The notes under the pieces were generated by a model that made no database searches, was not told where the DNA came from, and worked only from the letters and a program-made list of their open reading frames with translations. Position numbers and translations under genes: made by a program. Positions 49,241 through 57,975 of a stretch of DNA of 64,000 nucleotides are shown here, one piece after another. The stretch is from CAXPZW01 sp964221845 (GTDB lineage: Bacteria > Bacteroidota > Bacteroidia > Flavobacteriales_D > Sanyastnellaceae), in contig CAXPZW010000005.1 of NCBI GenBank assembly GCA_964221845.1, positions 1-64,000 of the forward strand, given 5' to 3'. The stretch's first letter is position 1; each line of letters opens with the position of its first letter.

Positions 49241-51151
49241 ATGGATAGAAATCAGGTAATCGGCATTGTTCTCATCCTTGCCCTGATCTTTGCGACACAG
49301 TACTTTTTTGCCCCCGATCCCGAGCCCACTTCGACCGCTCAGGAAACCGAGCAAAGTGCCGATACGCTCGCTGCCCCAACACCCGCATCTCCCGCTCCTG
49401 CACAAGTGATCCAAACCCCGGATCCGTCCACCTTGGACAGTGCCCAACTGGCCCTGTTGCAAGCCCAACAAGCCGGCCGTTTCGGCATTTTTGCTCCCGC
49501 GAGCCAAGGCGAAGCCCAAGACGTGATTTTGGAAAACGACTTGCTCAAGGTAACGCTCAACACCCAAGGCGGCATGTTCCGTGCGGCTGAGTTGAAGACT
49601 TACCAGCAATACTGGGGCGACGCCAACGTGCAACTCTGGGACCCCGCCAACTCCGAATTGGCACTGGAGTTCACCGCGCTGGGCAAAGGCCAGTTCCGCT
49701 CGGACGATTTCTACTTCCAGCCCTCTACCTCTCACGCTGTGGCTCAAGAGGGCCAGCCAGCACAAGTGGTCATGACCCTGCCCACGGCAGACCCTGCCAA
49801 GCAACTGACCTACACCTACACGTTGGCCGAAGACAGCTATGAAGTGGACTGCGCCGTTGCCATGGTCAACCTCCAAGGCGACATCAACATGGGCGACAAG
49901 TCGGCCGCCCTGGTGTGGAACGCCCAAGGCTTCCACAACGAAAAAGGCATCCGCAACGAACGTTCTTACAGCTCGCCCTTCTTCCGAGAAATGGATGAGG
50001 ACCGCGACTACCTCAACGAACGCACCGATGAAGACGACGAGACCGTAGAAGGCCGCCTGAATTGGATGACCTTCAAGCAGCACTTCTTCTCGGCCATGGT
50101 CATCAGCGACGAAGGCTTTGCTCCCGGCGCCCAGCTCGCGGTGCAAACCCCACCCGATACCGACACCCTGCACACCAAGTACTATGCGGCCAACTTGCCG
50201 TTGGACTTGACCCAAGGCGCGGCGGCTGCAGTGCCCCTGCGCTTTTACCTCGGTCCCAATGAGTACGGTGCGTTGGATGCCCTTGAGGTGGAAGACGGCG
50301 TGCGCATCATCGACTACGGTTGGAGCATTTTTGGTTGGGTGAACCGCAATTTCATCCGTCCGGTTTACCTGTTTATGAGCCGCTACATCGGCAGCGCAGG
50401 TGTGGTGATCATCCTGCTCACCTTCCTGATCAAAGGGATGCTCTTCCCGGTGACCTGGAAGAACTACCTCAGCTCGGCGCGCATGAAAGTGCTGCGCCCT
50501 GAGATCGAGGAAATCAACAAGAAATTCAAGGACAAGCCCGCGACCGAAAAGCAGGCGGCCACCATGGAGCTGTATCGCAAAACCGGGGTCAACCCGTTTG
50601 CAGGCTGCATCCCGGTGCTGCTGCAAATGCCCATCCTGTATGCGATGTTCCGCTTTTTCCCCTCCAGTATTGAGTTGCGCGGAAAGAGCTGGCTTTGGGC
50701 TGAGGACCTGAGCGCCTATGATGCCATATGGAGCTGGACCGGCGATTTGGGCCTCATCAGCACCTTGTACGGCAACCACATTTCCGGCTTCACGGTGATG
50801 ATGGCCGCCAGTACCTTCTTCTACACCCGCATGAACGCTGCCAGCATGCCACAGCAGCAACAGCCAGGCATGCCCAACATGAAGGTGATCATGAACATCT
50901 TCCCGTTCATGATGCTGATTTTCTTCAACCAGTTTGCTTCGGGCCTGAGCTTCTACTATTTCATTTCCAACCTGCTTTCGATTGGGCAGATGTGGATCAT
51001 CAAGAAGTACATCATCGACGAGGAGAAGATCCGCGCTAAAATTGAAGACAACAAAAAGGCGCCCAAGAAGAAAAAATCGTCCTTCCAACAGCGTTTGGAA
51101 GAGATGCAGAAGGTCCAGCAGGAGCGCACGAAACAACAACGCGGAAAATGA
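49241..51151 (+). CDS. yidC: Membrane protein insertase YidC
   Basis: YidC inserts and folds inner-membrane proteins, alone or with SecYEG. The 636-aa product has the N-terminal membrane anchor (MDRNQVIGIVLILALIFATQ), a Pro/Thr-rich linker, the large periplasmic beta domain (about 75-350) and the conserved five-helix core (VVIILLTFLIKGMLFPVTWKNYLSSARMK; NPFAGCIPVLLQMPILYAMF) with a lysine-rich C-terminal tail. Its stop overlaps the DUF6438 lipoprotein start. Confidence 0.96.
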   Translation: MDRNQVIGIVLILALIFATQYFFAPDPEPTSTAQETEQSADTLAAPTPASPAPAQVIQTPDPSTLDSAQLALLQAQQAGRFGIFAPASQGEAQDVILENDLLKVTLNTQGGMFRAAELKTYQQYWGDANVQLWDPANSELALEFTALGKGQFRSDDFYFQPSTSHAVAQEGQPAQVVMTLPTADPAKQLTYTYTLAEDSYEVDCAVAMVNLQGDINMGDKSAALVWNAQGFHNEKGIRNERSYSSPFFREMDEDRDYLNERTDEDDETVEGRLNWMTFKQHFFSAMVISDEGFAPGAQLAVQTPPDTDTLHTKYYAANLPLDLTQGAAAAVPLRFYLGPNEYGALDALEVEDGVRIIDYGWSIFGWVNRNFIRPVYLFMSRYIGSAGVVIILLTFLIKGMLFPVTWKNYLSSARMKVLRPEIEEINKKFKDKPATEKQAATMELYRKTGVNPFAGCIPVLLQMPILYAMFRFFPSSIELRGKSWLWAEDLSAYDAIWSWTGDLGLISTLYGNHISGFTVMMAASTFFYTRMNAASMPQQQQPGMPNMKVIMNIFPFMMLIFFNQFASGLSFYYFISNLLSIGQMWIIKKYIIDEEKIRAKIEDNKKAPKKKKSSFQQRLEEMQKVQQERTKQQRGK

Positions 51152-51642
51152 TGCGTACAGCCTTTTTGATCGCCGCTGCGGCCCTGTTGGCCGGTTGCCA
51201 GTCGCGCAAGAACACCAGCGCACTTCCAGCCTGGATGAACAGCGCCGGCGATGGCATGGTGATCCTCACCTACGAAAAGACCCCTTGCTTTGGCGCGTGC
51301 CCTTCGTTCACCTTTACCTGGTATGCCGGTGGCAACGTGGCGTGGGATGGCAAGCACTTTGTAGAACGCATGGGCACCCACTCCGGCAAACTCGACCGCG
51401 ACAAGTTTGCCCGCGTCCTGGAAGTGGCCAACCGCATCGGCTACTTTGAACTGGACGACACATACGACAATAAGCTGGTGACTGATCTCCCGGCCACCAC
51501 CACCGAAATCCACACTGGGGAAGGCCTCAAGCGCGTGACCAACCGCTACCAAGGCCCCGAAGCCCTGAACGAATTGTACCAAGTTTTGGATGCCCTGCTC
51601 GAGGAAGTGACCTGGAGTGAGGCGCCGTCGAATGCTCAATAA
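51148..51642 (+). CDS. DUF6438 lipoprotein
   Basis: A 164-aa lipoprotein (lipobox LAGC, Cys17). The conserved TPCFGACPSFTFTW motif (C47, C51) followed by a beta-strand with a Gly-rich turn (YAGGNVAWDG) is diagnostic of DUF6438, a family of unknown function in Bacteroidota. It overlaps yidC by four bases, so it is made with YidC, and ends 8 bases before the DPP7 gene. Confidence 0.82.
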   Translation: MMRTAFLIAAAALLAGCQSRKNTSALPAWMNSAGDGMVILTYEKTPCFGACPSFTFTWYAGGNVAWDGKHFVERMGTHSGKLDRDKFARVLEVANRIGYFELDDTYDNKLVTDLPATTTEIHTGEGLKRVTNRYQGPEALNELYQVLDALLEEVTWSEAPSNAQ

Positions 51643-51650
51643 AGACCAAC

Positions 51651-53873
51651 ATGAAGCACGTACTTACCCTGTGCCTTGCGGCACTGCTGCTGGTACCATC
51701 GGCCAACGCCCATGAGGGCATGTGGCTGGTTCACATGCTTAAGCAGCTCAACGAAGCGCAAATGCAACAACTCGGCCTGCAACTCTCGGCCGATGACATC
51801 TACGACATCAACAACTCCAGCCTCAAGGACGCCATCGTGCGCCTCAATGGCGGGATGTGCACCGCAGAGGTGATCTCAGACCAAGGCTTGGTATTGACCA
51901 ACCACCACTGTGCTTACGGCGCCATCCAAACCCTCTCGACTCCGGAGAACAACTTCTTGGACGACGGTTTTTGGGCCATGAGCCACGGCGAGGAGTTGCC
52001 CATTCCCGACATGTACGTATCGTTCTTGCAGCGCGTAGAGGACGTGACCGAAAAGGTACTTGCGGATGTGACCGACGACATGAGCGAAGAGGAGCGCACC
52101 GGAGCAATTCGTGCCGCCATCAAAGCCATCGAAGACGCCAACAAAGGCGAGAATATGGAAGCCACCGTCAAAAGCATGTACTACGGCAACGAGTTCTACC
52201 TGATGGTGTACAAGAACTACAACGACATCCGTTTGGTGGGTGCCCCAGCCGAGTCCATCGGTAAGTACGGCGGCGACACCGACAACTGGATGTGGCCACG
52301 TCACACCGGTGACTTCTCGATGATCCGCATCTACGCGGGCGCCGACAACGAGCCTGCCGAGTACAGCAAGGACAACAAGCCTTACCAGCCCAAAGCCCAC
52401 CTCAAAGTGAGTTTGGACGGTGTGGAGGCCGGCGACTTCACCATGATCATGGGTTACCCCGGCAGCACCGACCGCTTCCTGACCTCATTTGGGGTACAGA
52501 ACGCCATCGAGAACTACAACCCAACGGTAGTATCGCTGCGCGACGAGCGCCTCAAGACCATGAAAATGCACATGGACGCCGATCCTAAAGTGCGTCTGCA
52601 GTACGCCTCTAGCTACGCCGGTGTGGCCAACTACTGGAAGTACTTCCAAGGCCAGACCCGAGGCCTGAAGCGTTTGGATGTGTACGGCCAAAAGCAAGAC
52701 CTCGAAGCCCAATTCACCAAGTGGGTAGAAGCCGATGCCAAGCGCAAAGCCAAGTACGGCGAAGCCTTGGGATTGATCGAGGATTACTACAAGAACAACA
52801 TGGCTGCGCAAAAAGCGCAAATCCACCTCAACGAGGCCGCCTTTGCCTCTGACCTGATGGTCTTCAGCTGGCGCTCGCAAGGTCTGGCCCGTTCATACAA
52901 CGAGGAAACCAAGGAGTTCGATGCCACCACCATCGCCGACATGAAGGCCGGTTTGGAGGATCGCTACAAGGACTACGACTTCGAGACCGACAAGGATCTG
53001 TTTGCGCACATGTTCGCGCGTTACGCAGCTTCACTCGACAAAGAAGGCCGTCCTGAGATCTTCAACCACATCGACAAGAAACACAAAGGCAGCATCGAGT
53101 CGTTTGCCAACGAGGTGTACAGCACCAGCGTGCTGGCGAGCAAAGACCGCATGATGGCATTCTTGGCCCTGCCCGGCAAGAAGATGAAGAAGGTGATCGA
53201 CAAGGACCTCGGCTTCCGCTTGTTTGGCGAAGTGGTGGGCCACTACCGCGCACAAATGGGTGCAGCGGCTGGCTTTGCTTCTCAAAAAGAGCGTGGCTAC
53301 CGCTTGTTTGTGGATGGCCTGCGTAAAATGCAAGCCGACAAGTCGTTCTACCCAGATGCCAACTCAACCATGCGTTTGACCTTTGGACAAGTGGGCGACT
53401 ACTTCCCAGCAGACGCGGTGCACTACGACTACATCACCACTGCCGACGGCATCCTGGAGAAAATGGACAACACCAACCCAGAATTCGTGGTCAAGCCAGA
53501 GTTGGAGAATCTCCTGCGCAAGCGTGACTATGGTCGTTACGCCGACGAGAACGGCAACCTGGTAACCTGTTTCATTGCCAACAATGACATCACCGGTGGC
53601 AACTCAGGCAGCCCCATCATGAATGCCCGTGGCGAGCTGATCGGTGTGGCCTTTGATGGCAACTGGGAAGCCATGAGTGGCGACATCGCCTTTGAGCCCG
53701 AGCTGCAGCGCACCATTTCTGTGGACATCCGTTACGTGATGTTCGTGGTGGACAAGGTGGCCGGCGCCCAGAACATCATCGATGAGATTGACTTTGTGAA
53801 AACCGAGCCCAAGGCCGTGGCGGAACCCGCCCGTGCAGCCTTAGGCGAGGCGGAAATGATGGACGACAAGTAA
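51651..53873 (+). CDS. S46 family dipeptidyl-peptidase (DPP7-type)
   Basis: A 740-aa periplasmic exopeptidase that releases dipeptides from oligopeptides, a main route of amino-acid nutrition in Bacteroidota. The signal peptide ends near SANA (residue 20). The catalytic His is in LTNHHCAYG (residues 82-90), the Asp in NWMWPRHTGDFS and S652 in GGNSGSP. The S1 residue 18 positions after Ser is Gly (AFDGNWE), which in the DPP7 subgroup favours hydrophobic P1; DPP11 has Arg there and prefers acidic residues. It follows DUF6438 by 8 bases. Confidence 0.94.
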   Translation: MKHVLTLCLAALLLVPSANAHEGMWLVHMLKQLNEAQMQQLGLQLSADDIYDINNSSLKDAIVRLNGGMCTAEVISDQGLVLTNHHCAYGAIQTLSTPENNFLDDGFWAMSHGEELPIPDMYVSFLQRVEDVTEKVLADVTDDMSEEERTGAIRAAIKAIEDANKGENMEATVKSMYYGNEFYLMVYKNYNDIRLVGAPAESIGKYGGDTDNWMWPRHTGDFSMIRIYAGADNEPAEYSKDNKPYQPKAHLKVSLDGVEAGDFTMIMGYPGSTDRFLTSFGVQNAIENYNPTVVSLRDERLKTMKMHMDADPKVRLQYASSYAGVANYWKYFQGQTRGLKRLDVYGQKQDLEAQFTKWVEADAKRKAKYGEALGLIEDYYKNNMAAQKAQIHLNEAAFASDLMVFSWRSQGLARSYNEETKEFDATTIADMKAGLEDRYKDYDFETDKDLFAHMFARYAASLDKEGRPEIFNHIDKKHKGSIESFANEVYSTSVLASKDRMMAFLALPGKKMKKVIDKDLGFRLFGEVVGHYRAQMGAAAGFASQKERGYRLFVDGLRKMQADKSFYPDANSTMRLTFGQVGDYFPADAVHYDYITTADGILEKMDNTNPEFVVKPELENLLRKRDYGRYADENGNLVTCFIANNDITGGNSGSPIMNARGELIGVAFDGNWEAMSGDIAFEPELQRTISVDIRYVMFVVDKVAGAQNIIDEIDFVKTEPKAVAEPARAALGEAEMMDDK

Positions 53874-53891
53874 GGTCCATTTTCCCACAGG

Positions 53892-53928
53892 CAACGCCCG
53901 CGTTTCGGCCTCCGAAGCGCGGGCGTTG
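53892..53928 (+). terminator. Terminator-like hairpin after DPP7
   Basis: A 17-bp stem starting CAACGCCCGCG with one G-U pair and a 3-nt loop, ending in GTTGTTG rather than a clean T run. The stem is strong, so termination is likely though partial. Confidence 0.75.
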
Positions 53929-53955
53929 TTGTACCTGTGGTTTTCGATACCTTCG
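53926..53955 (+). promoter_or_regulatory. Candidate promoter of panB
   Basis: TTG (53926-53928), 19-bp spacer and TACCTTCG (one mismatch to TAnnTTTG) lie just before the panB ATG at 53973. The TTG falls in the 3' arm of the preceding hairpin. Confidence 0.5.
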
Positions 53956-53972
53956 CCTCAACTCGCATCTTC

Positions 53973-54788
53973 ATGAGCATTTCGAAAAACGTCAAACGCA
54001 TCACCACAAACACCCTGTTGGAGATGAAGGTGAAAGGAGAGAAGATCTCCATGCTCACCGCTTACGATTATTCCATGGCCCGCATTGTGGACCAAGGCGG
54101 CATTGATGTCATTCTGGTGGGCGACAGCGCCTCCAACGTGATGGCCGGCCACGAGACTACCTTGCCCATCACCTTGGACCACATGATCTACCACGCCAGC
54201 AGCGTGTTGCGTGCGGCCCACAAATCCTTGGTGGTGGTGGACCTGCCGTTTGGAACCTATCAGGGCAATTCCAAAGAGGCACTCAACTCGGCCATCCGCA
54301 TCATGAAGGAGTCGGGCGCCCACGCGGTCAAGCTCGAAGGCGGCCGTGAAATCAAGGAAAGCATTGATCGCATCCTCACCGCGGGCATCCCGGTAATGGG
54401 CCACTTGGGCCTGACGCCTCAGAGCATTTACAAGTTTGGTACGTACGTGGTACGCGCCAAAGAGGAAGAAGAAGCCAAACGCCTGCGTGAAGACGCGAAA
54501 ATCCTGGAAGAGTCCGGCTGCTTTGCCATCGTGTTGGAGAAAATCCCTGCCCAGCTTGCAGCTGAAGTGGCGGCCAGCGTGAGCATTCCGGTGATCGGCA
54601 TTGGCGCCGGTGCGGAAGTGGACGGACAAGTACTGGTACTGCACGACATGCTGGGCATCACCCAGGAGTTCAACCCGCGCTTCCTGCGCCGTTACTTGGA
54701 CCTTGCGGACCAAATGCGCGGAGCGGTTGAAGCCTATGTACGCGACGTCAAAGCCGTGGACTTTCCCAACGAACGCGAGCAGTACTGA
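53973..54788 (+). CDS. panB: 3-methyl-2-oxobutanoate hydroxymethyltransferase
   Basis: PanB makes ketopantoate from 2-oxoisovalerate and methylene-THF, the first committed step to pantothenate and CoA. The 271-aa product has MLTAYDYSMARIVDQGGID, GDSASNV and KLEGG, plus the C-terminal IGIGAGAEVDGQVLVLHDMLG. The ATG at 53973 gives the standard length; the frame is open 12 codons upstream without similarity. It overlaps the RluA gene by one base (TGATG). Confidence 0.95.
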   Translation: MSISKNVKRITTNTLLEMKVKGEKISMLTAYDYSMARIVDQGGIDVILVGDSASNVMAGHETTLPITLDHMIYHASSVLRAAHKSLVVVDLPFGTYQGNSKEALNSAIRIMKESGAHAVKLEGGREIKESIDRILTAGIPVMGHLGLTPQSIYKFGTYVVRAKEEEEAKRLREDAKILEESGCFAIVLEKIPAQLAAEVAASVSIPVIGIGAGAEVDGQVLVLHDMLGITQEFNPRFLRRYLDLADQMRGAVEAYVRDVKAVDFPNEREQY

Positions 54789-55579
54789 TGGCCGATTCCA
54801 AGGACAAGAAATACTGGACCAAAAAACCCAAGTCGCCGATTGTGATGAGCGATGCGCACAACCTGCGCGTGCTCTACGAGGACAACCACATCATTGCGGT
54901 CAACAAACGCAACTCGGACATCATCCAAAGCGACTCCAGCGGCGATACTACCCTGTGTGAGGTGGTGCGCGGCTACGTCAAGTACAAATACAACAAGCCT
55001 GGAAAAGCCTTCATTGGCACCATCCACCGGCTGGACCGTCCGGTGAGCGGGGTCATTTTGTACGCCCGTACCACCAAAGGACTCAATCGCATGCTCAACA
55101 TGTTCAAGTACCGCGAGGTGCAAAAGACTTATTGGGCCATCGTGAAAAACCGTCCGCCGCAAATGGAAGGGCACATCGTCAACTACTTGATCAAGAACGA
55201 GCGCCAGAACAAGAGTTTTGCGTTCGACACGCCTGCCGATGGGCGCAAGGAGAGTGAATTGCGCTATCGTGTGATAGGCGCAAGCAATCACTATTACCTG
55301 TTGGAAGTGTACCCCAAAACCGGGCGTCACCACCAAATCCGCGCCACCTTGGCCAGCTTGGGATCACCCATCAAAGGCGACATCAAGTACGGCGCCAAGC
55401 GTACCAACGACAACGCCTCAATCCACCTGCACGCGCGCCGTATCGAGTTTGTACACCCGGTCAAGCGCGAGCCCCTTTGCATTGTTGCGCCGCCCCCTGA
55501 GGACGCCCTTTGGGATGAGTTTGTCAAGATCGATCGGGAGGTGAAACCCGCCTTTCCGGAAGGCTTCATTCCGTGGTAG
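54788..55579 (+). CDS. RluA family RNA pseudouridine synthase
   Basis: A 263-aa enzyme converting uridine to pseudouridine in rRNA or tRNA. The catalytic Asp is in GTIHRLDRPVSGVILYARTTKG; the YPKTGRHHQIRATLASLG segment completes the RluA core. No S4 domain is present at the N-terminus. The target uridine is not predictable from sequence. It is coupled to panB by a one-base overlap. Confidence 0.92.
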   Translation: MADSKDKKYWTKKPKSPIVMSDAHNLRVLYEDNHIIAVNKRNSDIIQSDSSGDTTLCEVVRGYVKYKYNKPGKAFIGTIHRLDRPVSGVILYARTTKGLNRMLNMFKYREVQKTYWAIVKNRPPQMEGHIVNYLIKNERQNKSFAFDTPADGRKESELRYRVIGASNHYYLLEVYPKTGRHHQIRATLASLGSPIKGDIKYGAKRTNDNASIHLHARRIEFVHPVKREPLCIVAPPPEDALWDEFVKIDREVKPAFPEGFIPW

Positions 55580-55680
55580 TGCGGTAGGCCTCCCCGCCAC
55601 AGGGACAATTTTGTGACCCCAGCAGCGCCACCAATTGGTTACCTTAGCGCTCGCTTTTTTCAATCAGATCAAACACGACC

Positions 55681-56634
55681 ATGAGTCAAGAAATCGAACA
55701 CGTGAAGTGCCTGATCATCGGATCAGGACCCGCGGGATATACCGCAGCCATTTACGCTGCACGCGCTGACATGTCTCCAGTGCTGTACCAAGGCCTCCAA
55801 CCCGGGGGGCAGTTGACCGAAACCACCGAGGTAGACAACTACCCGGGCTACCCAGAGGGCATTAACGGCCCACAAATGATGCTGGATTTCCAAGCACAAG
55901 CCGAGCGCTTTGATGCCGACATCCGCACCGGTTGGGTGACCAAGGTGGATTTCACCGGTCCAGTGCACAAAGTGGAAATCGACAATGGCAAGCACACTGT
56001 GCACGCCGACTCAGTCATCATTGCCACAGGTGCATCGGCGAAATGGTTGGGCCTCGAGAGTGAGATCCGTCTGCGCGACGCAGGTGGAGGCGTGTCCGCA
56101 TGCGCAGTGTGTGACGGCTTCTTCTACCGCGGCCAGGACGTGGCCATCGTAGGCGCGGGTGATACCGCTGCTGAGGAGGCTTCGTACCTCGCGAAGCTCT
56201 GCAACAAGGTGCACATGCTGGTGCGTCGCGATGAGATGCGCGCTTCCAAAGCCATGCAGCACCGCGTAGAAAATCTTGAGAACATCGAAATTCACTGGAA
56301 TACCGAGACCGTTGAAGTACTCGGTGAAGAAGGGGTGACCGGCGTGCGCGTGAAGAACAGCAAGTCAGGCGAAGAGTCCACCTTGGACATCACCGGATTC
56401 TTTGTTGCCATCGGGCACAAACCCAACACCGATGTTTTCGCCGATTGGTTGGACCTCAACCCCGCGGGCTACATCATCAACCAACCCGGCACCGCCAAGA
56501 CCAACATCGAAGGTGTATTTGTGTCCGGCGATGCTGCAGACCACGTCTACCGCCAAGCGGTGACCGCTGCGGGTACCGGTTGTATGGCAGCCCTCGACGC
56601 CGAGCGTTACCTGGCGGCCAAAGGCATCCACTAA
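55681..56634 (+). CDS. trxB: Thioredoxin-disulfide reductase
   Basis: TrxB reduces thioredoxin with NADPH through FAD and a redox-active cysteine pair. The 317-aa product has the FAD loop LIIGSGPAGYTAAIYAARA, active-site C141-A-V-C144 in SACAVCDGFFYR, the NADPH loop IVGAGDTAAEEA and the C-terminal VSGDAADHVYRQAVTAAGTGC. Together with the bacillithiol gene at 60.7 kb it indicates two thiol systems. Confidence 0.96.
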   Translation: MSQEIEHVKCLIIGSGPAGYTAAIYAARADMSPVLYQGLQPGGQLTETTEVDNYPGYPEGINGPQMMLDFQAQAERFDADIRTGWVTKVDFTGPVHKVEIDNGKHTVHADSVIIATGASAKWLGLESEIRLRDAGGGVSACAVCDGFFYRGQDVAIVGAGDTAAEEASYLAKLCNKVHMLVRRDEMRASKAMQHRVENLENIEIHWNTETVEVLGEEGVTGVRVKNSKSGEESTLDITGFFVAIGHKPNTDVFADWLDLNPAGYIINQPGTAKTNIEGVFVSGDAADHVYRQAVTAAGTGCMAALDAERYLAAKGIH

Positions 56635-56660
56635 CGGCTCACCGTCCAAAACATTCAAGC

Positions 56661-56689
56661 AAGCGGCCCAAACGGGCCGCTTCTTTTTT
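56661..56689 (+). terminator. Rho-independent terminator after trxB
   Basis: Perfect 9-bp stem AAGCGGCCC/GGGCCGCTT, 4-nt loop, then CTTTTTT. Confidence 0.92.
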
Positions 56690-56703
56690 GCCATCTTACC
56701 GGT

Positions 56704-57384
56704 GTGAAAGTCGCCCTGCTTGTGGGGCTGTGCTGTGTGATGCTCGCCCCCGCTTCCATACCCACCCCAGAATTGTTGGGCCGGTTCGACCCCGGAACCC
56801 ACGAGGACTTTGTGCGCATTGCCACCAAGTACACCACCAAGCCCGAAATCTACATGCGCAGCGAAGCCTATGCGGCGTTTGAACGCATGCATACTGCGGC
56901 CAAGGCCGATGGCGTCAACTTGGTGATTGTGTCAGCTACCCGCAACTTCAATTATCAAAAGGGCATTTGGGAGCGCAAGTGGAAACGCCCGCAATACATG
57001 GGCTGGCAGGACTTAGACAAAGTCAAGGACATCATGCGCTACTCGGCCATGCCGGGCACCTCACGCCACCACTGGGGCACTGACGTTGACTTCAATCACT
57101 TGGAGAACGACTGGTTCACCAAAGGAGAGGGCAAAAAGCTGTACGATTGGCTGCAGGCCCATGCCGGTGAATACGGATTCGAGCAGACCTATACCTCCAA
57201 AGCTTCGGGCCGCACTGGTTACGAGGAGGAAAAGTGGCACTGGAGTTACCTGCCGCTGGCCAAGGGGTATTTGGAGGCCTACACTCACCAAGTGCGCTAT
57301 TCGGATATTTCTGACTTTAACGGTGCTAACCAGGCTGAAGCTGTGCGGGCTATTGAGGACTTTGTTTGCGGGGTTTCCGAGTGA
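56704..57384 (+). CDS. M15 family D-alanyl-D-alanine carboxypeptidase-like protein
   Basis: A 226-aa exported zinc peptidase related to VanY/LdcB enzymes that trim peptidoglycan stem peptides. The signal peptide (VALLVGLCCVMLAPA) starts with a GTG at 56704, 14 bases after the trxB terminator. Zinc and catalytic residues are seen in TSRHHWGTDVDF (His and Asp) and EEKWHWSY (Glu and His). The VSATRNFNYQ segment is also typical. DD- versus LD-specificity is not determined. Confidence 0.88.
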   Translation: MKVALLVGLCCVMLAPASIPTPELLGRFDPGTHEDFVRIATKYTTKPEIYMRSEAYAAFERMHTAAKADGVNLVIVSATRNFNYQKGIWERKWKRPQYMGWQDLDKVKDIMRYSAMPGTSRHHWGTDVDFNHLENDWFTKGEGKKLYDWLQAHAGEYGFEQTYTSKASGRTGYEEEKWHWSYLPLAKGYLEAYTHQVRYSDISDFNGANQAEAVRAIEDFVCGVSE

Positions 57385-57441
57385 AGCTGACCTGGATCAA
57401 TTTTTTGTCCGCTCAATAGACGCATTCTTGGTTGGAGACTG

Positions 57442-57609
57442 ATGAAAGTACCAGTCCTGTTTGAGGTTCATGAGCAGCCCCATGGCCTCGAGGCGCATTT
57501 GTATACCCGTGTATTTACTATTGAGGACATCAACGTCTCATTGAGCACTACAATTGACTTCATCAGCCTGACCGATCCGCTCAAAAGTGCTGACAGAGGA
57601 CGACGTTGA
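57442..57609 (+). CDS. Possible small ORF, 55 aa, unrecognised
   Basis: An ATG-started frame begins MKVPVLFEVHEQPHGLEAHL, continues YTRVFTIEDINVSLSTTIDF and ends SADRGRR. Amino-acid composition looks protein-like, with alternating strand and turn segments, but no family is recognised, no promoter is clear, and it lies just before the 65-bp repeats. It could be a genuine microprotein or a remnant of a longer gene. Confidence 0.33.
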   Translation: MKVPVLFEVHEQPHGLEAHLYTRVFTIEDINVSLSTTIDFISLTDPLKSADRGRR

Positions 57610-57638
57610 TGGGAGTGCAGGTTGGTTGAATGGTGGGA

Positions 57639-57848
57639 CTTTGTGGATGTTCCTTATGAAGTGCTGGCTGGTTAAATGAATTCAACGGCGCCGGGCGGTG
57701 TGGCTTTGTGGGTGTTCCTTTTCAAGTGCTGGCTGGTTGAATGAATTCAACCGCGCCGGGCGGTGGGGCTTTGTGAATGTTCCCTGTGAAGTGCTGGCTG
57801 GTCGAATGAATTCGACGGCGCCGGGCGGTGGGACTTTGTAGATGTTCC
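57639..57848. repeat. Tandem repeat, 65-bp unit, about 3.2 copies
   Basis: Units start at 57639, 57704, 57769 and 57834 (partial, 15 bp) with an exact 65-bp period. Each full unit holds CTTTGTG..TGTTCC, AGTGCTGGCTGG, an inverted repeat (copy 2: GGTTGAA-TGAA-TTCAACC) and GCGCCGGGCGGTG. Copy 3 has GTCGAA/TTCGAC, a paired T-to-C and A-to-G change that keeps the stem; copy 1 has one A-C mismatch. 57610-57638 looks like a decayed earlier copy lacking ~19 bp. The period is not a multiple of three, so this is not a protein repeat. Confidence 0.85.
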
Positions 57849-57896
57849 AGAGAAGCAGATACTTCGATTGAAAGAGGGGAGGCAGATGGTCGCTAC

Positions 57897-57965
57897 GGGG
57901 CAGATGCGTCGAACGTCTGCGCCCCGGGGTGGGATTGCGCCTTCGCTGCGCTGCGGCGCGATCCC
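57897..57965. repeat. Two GC-rich hairpins between tandem repeat and nested palindrome
   Basis: Hairpin one (57897-57925) pairs GGGGC with GCCCC and AGA..CGT with ACG..TCT around a CGA loop, with two 2-nt bulges. Hairpin two (57931-57965) pairs GGGATTGCGCC with GGCGCGATCCC (one T/G position) around a 13-nt loop. No gene is seen here. Confidence 0.65.
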
Positions 57966-57975
57966 TGCGGGGGCG

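Noticed and set aside
49094..51223. 709-codon open frame on the minus strand opposite yidC
   Set aside because: Shadow of yidC; no domain-like features.
57639..57848. CRISPR array
   Set aside because: Units are contiguous and nearly identical through their whole 65 bp with no variable spacers, and there are no cas genes.
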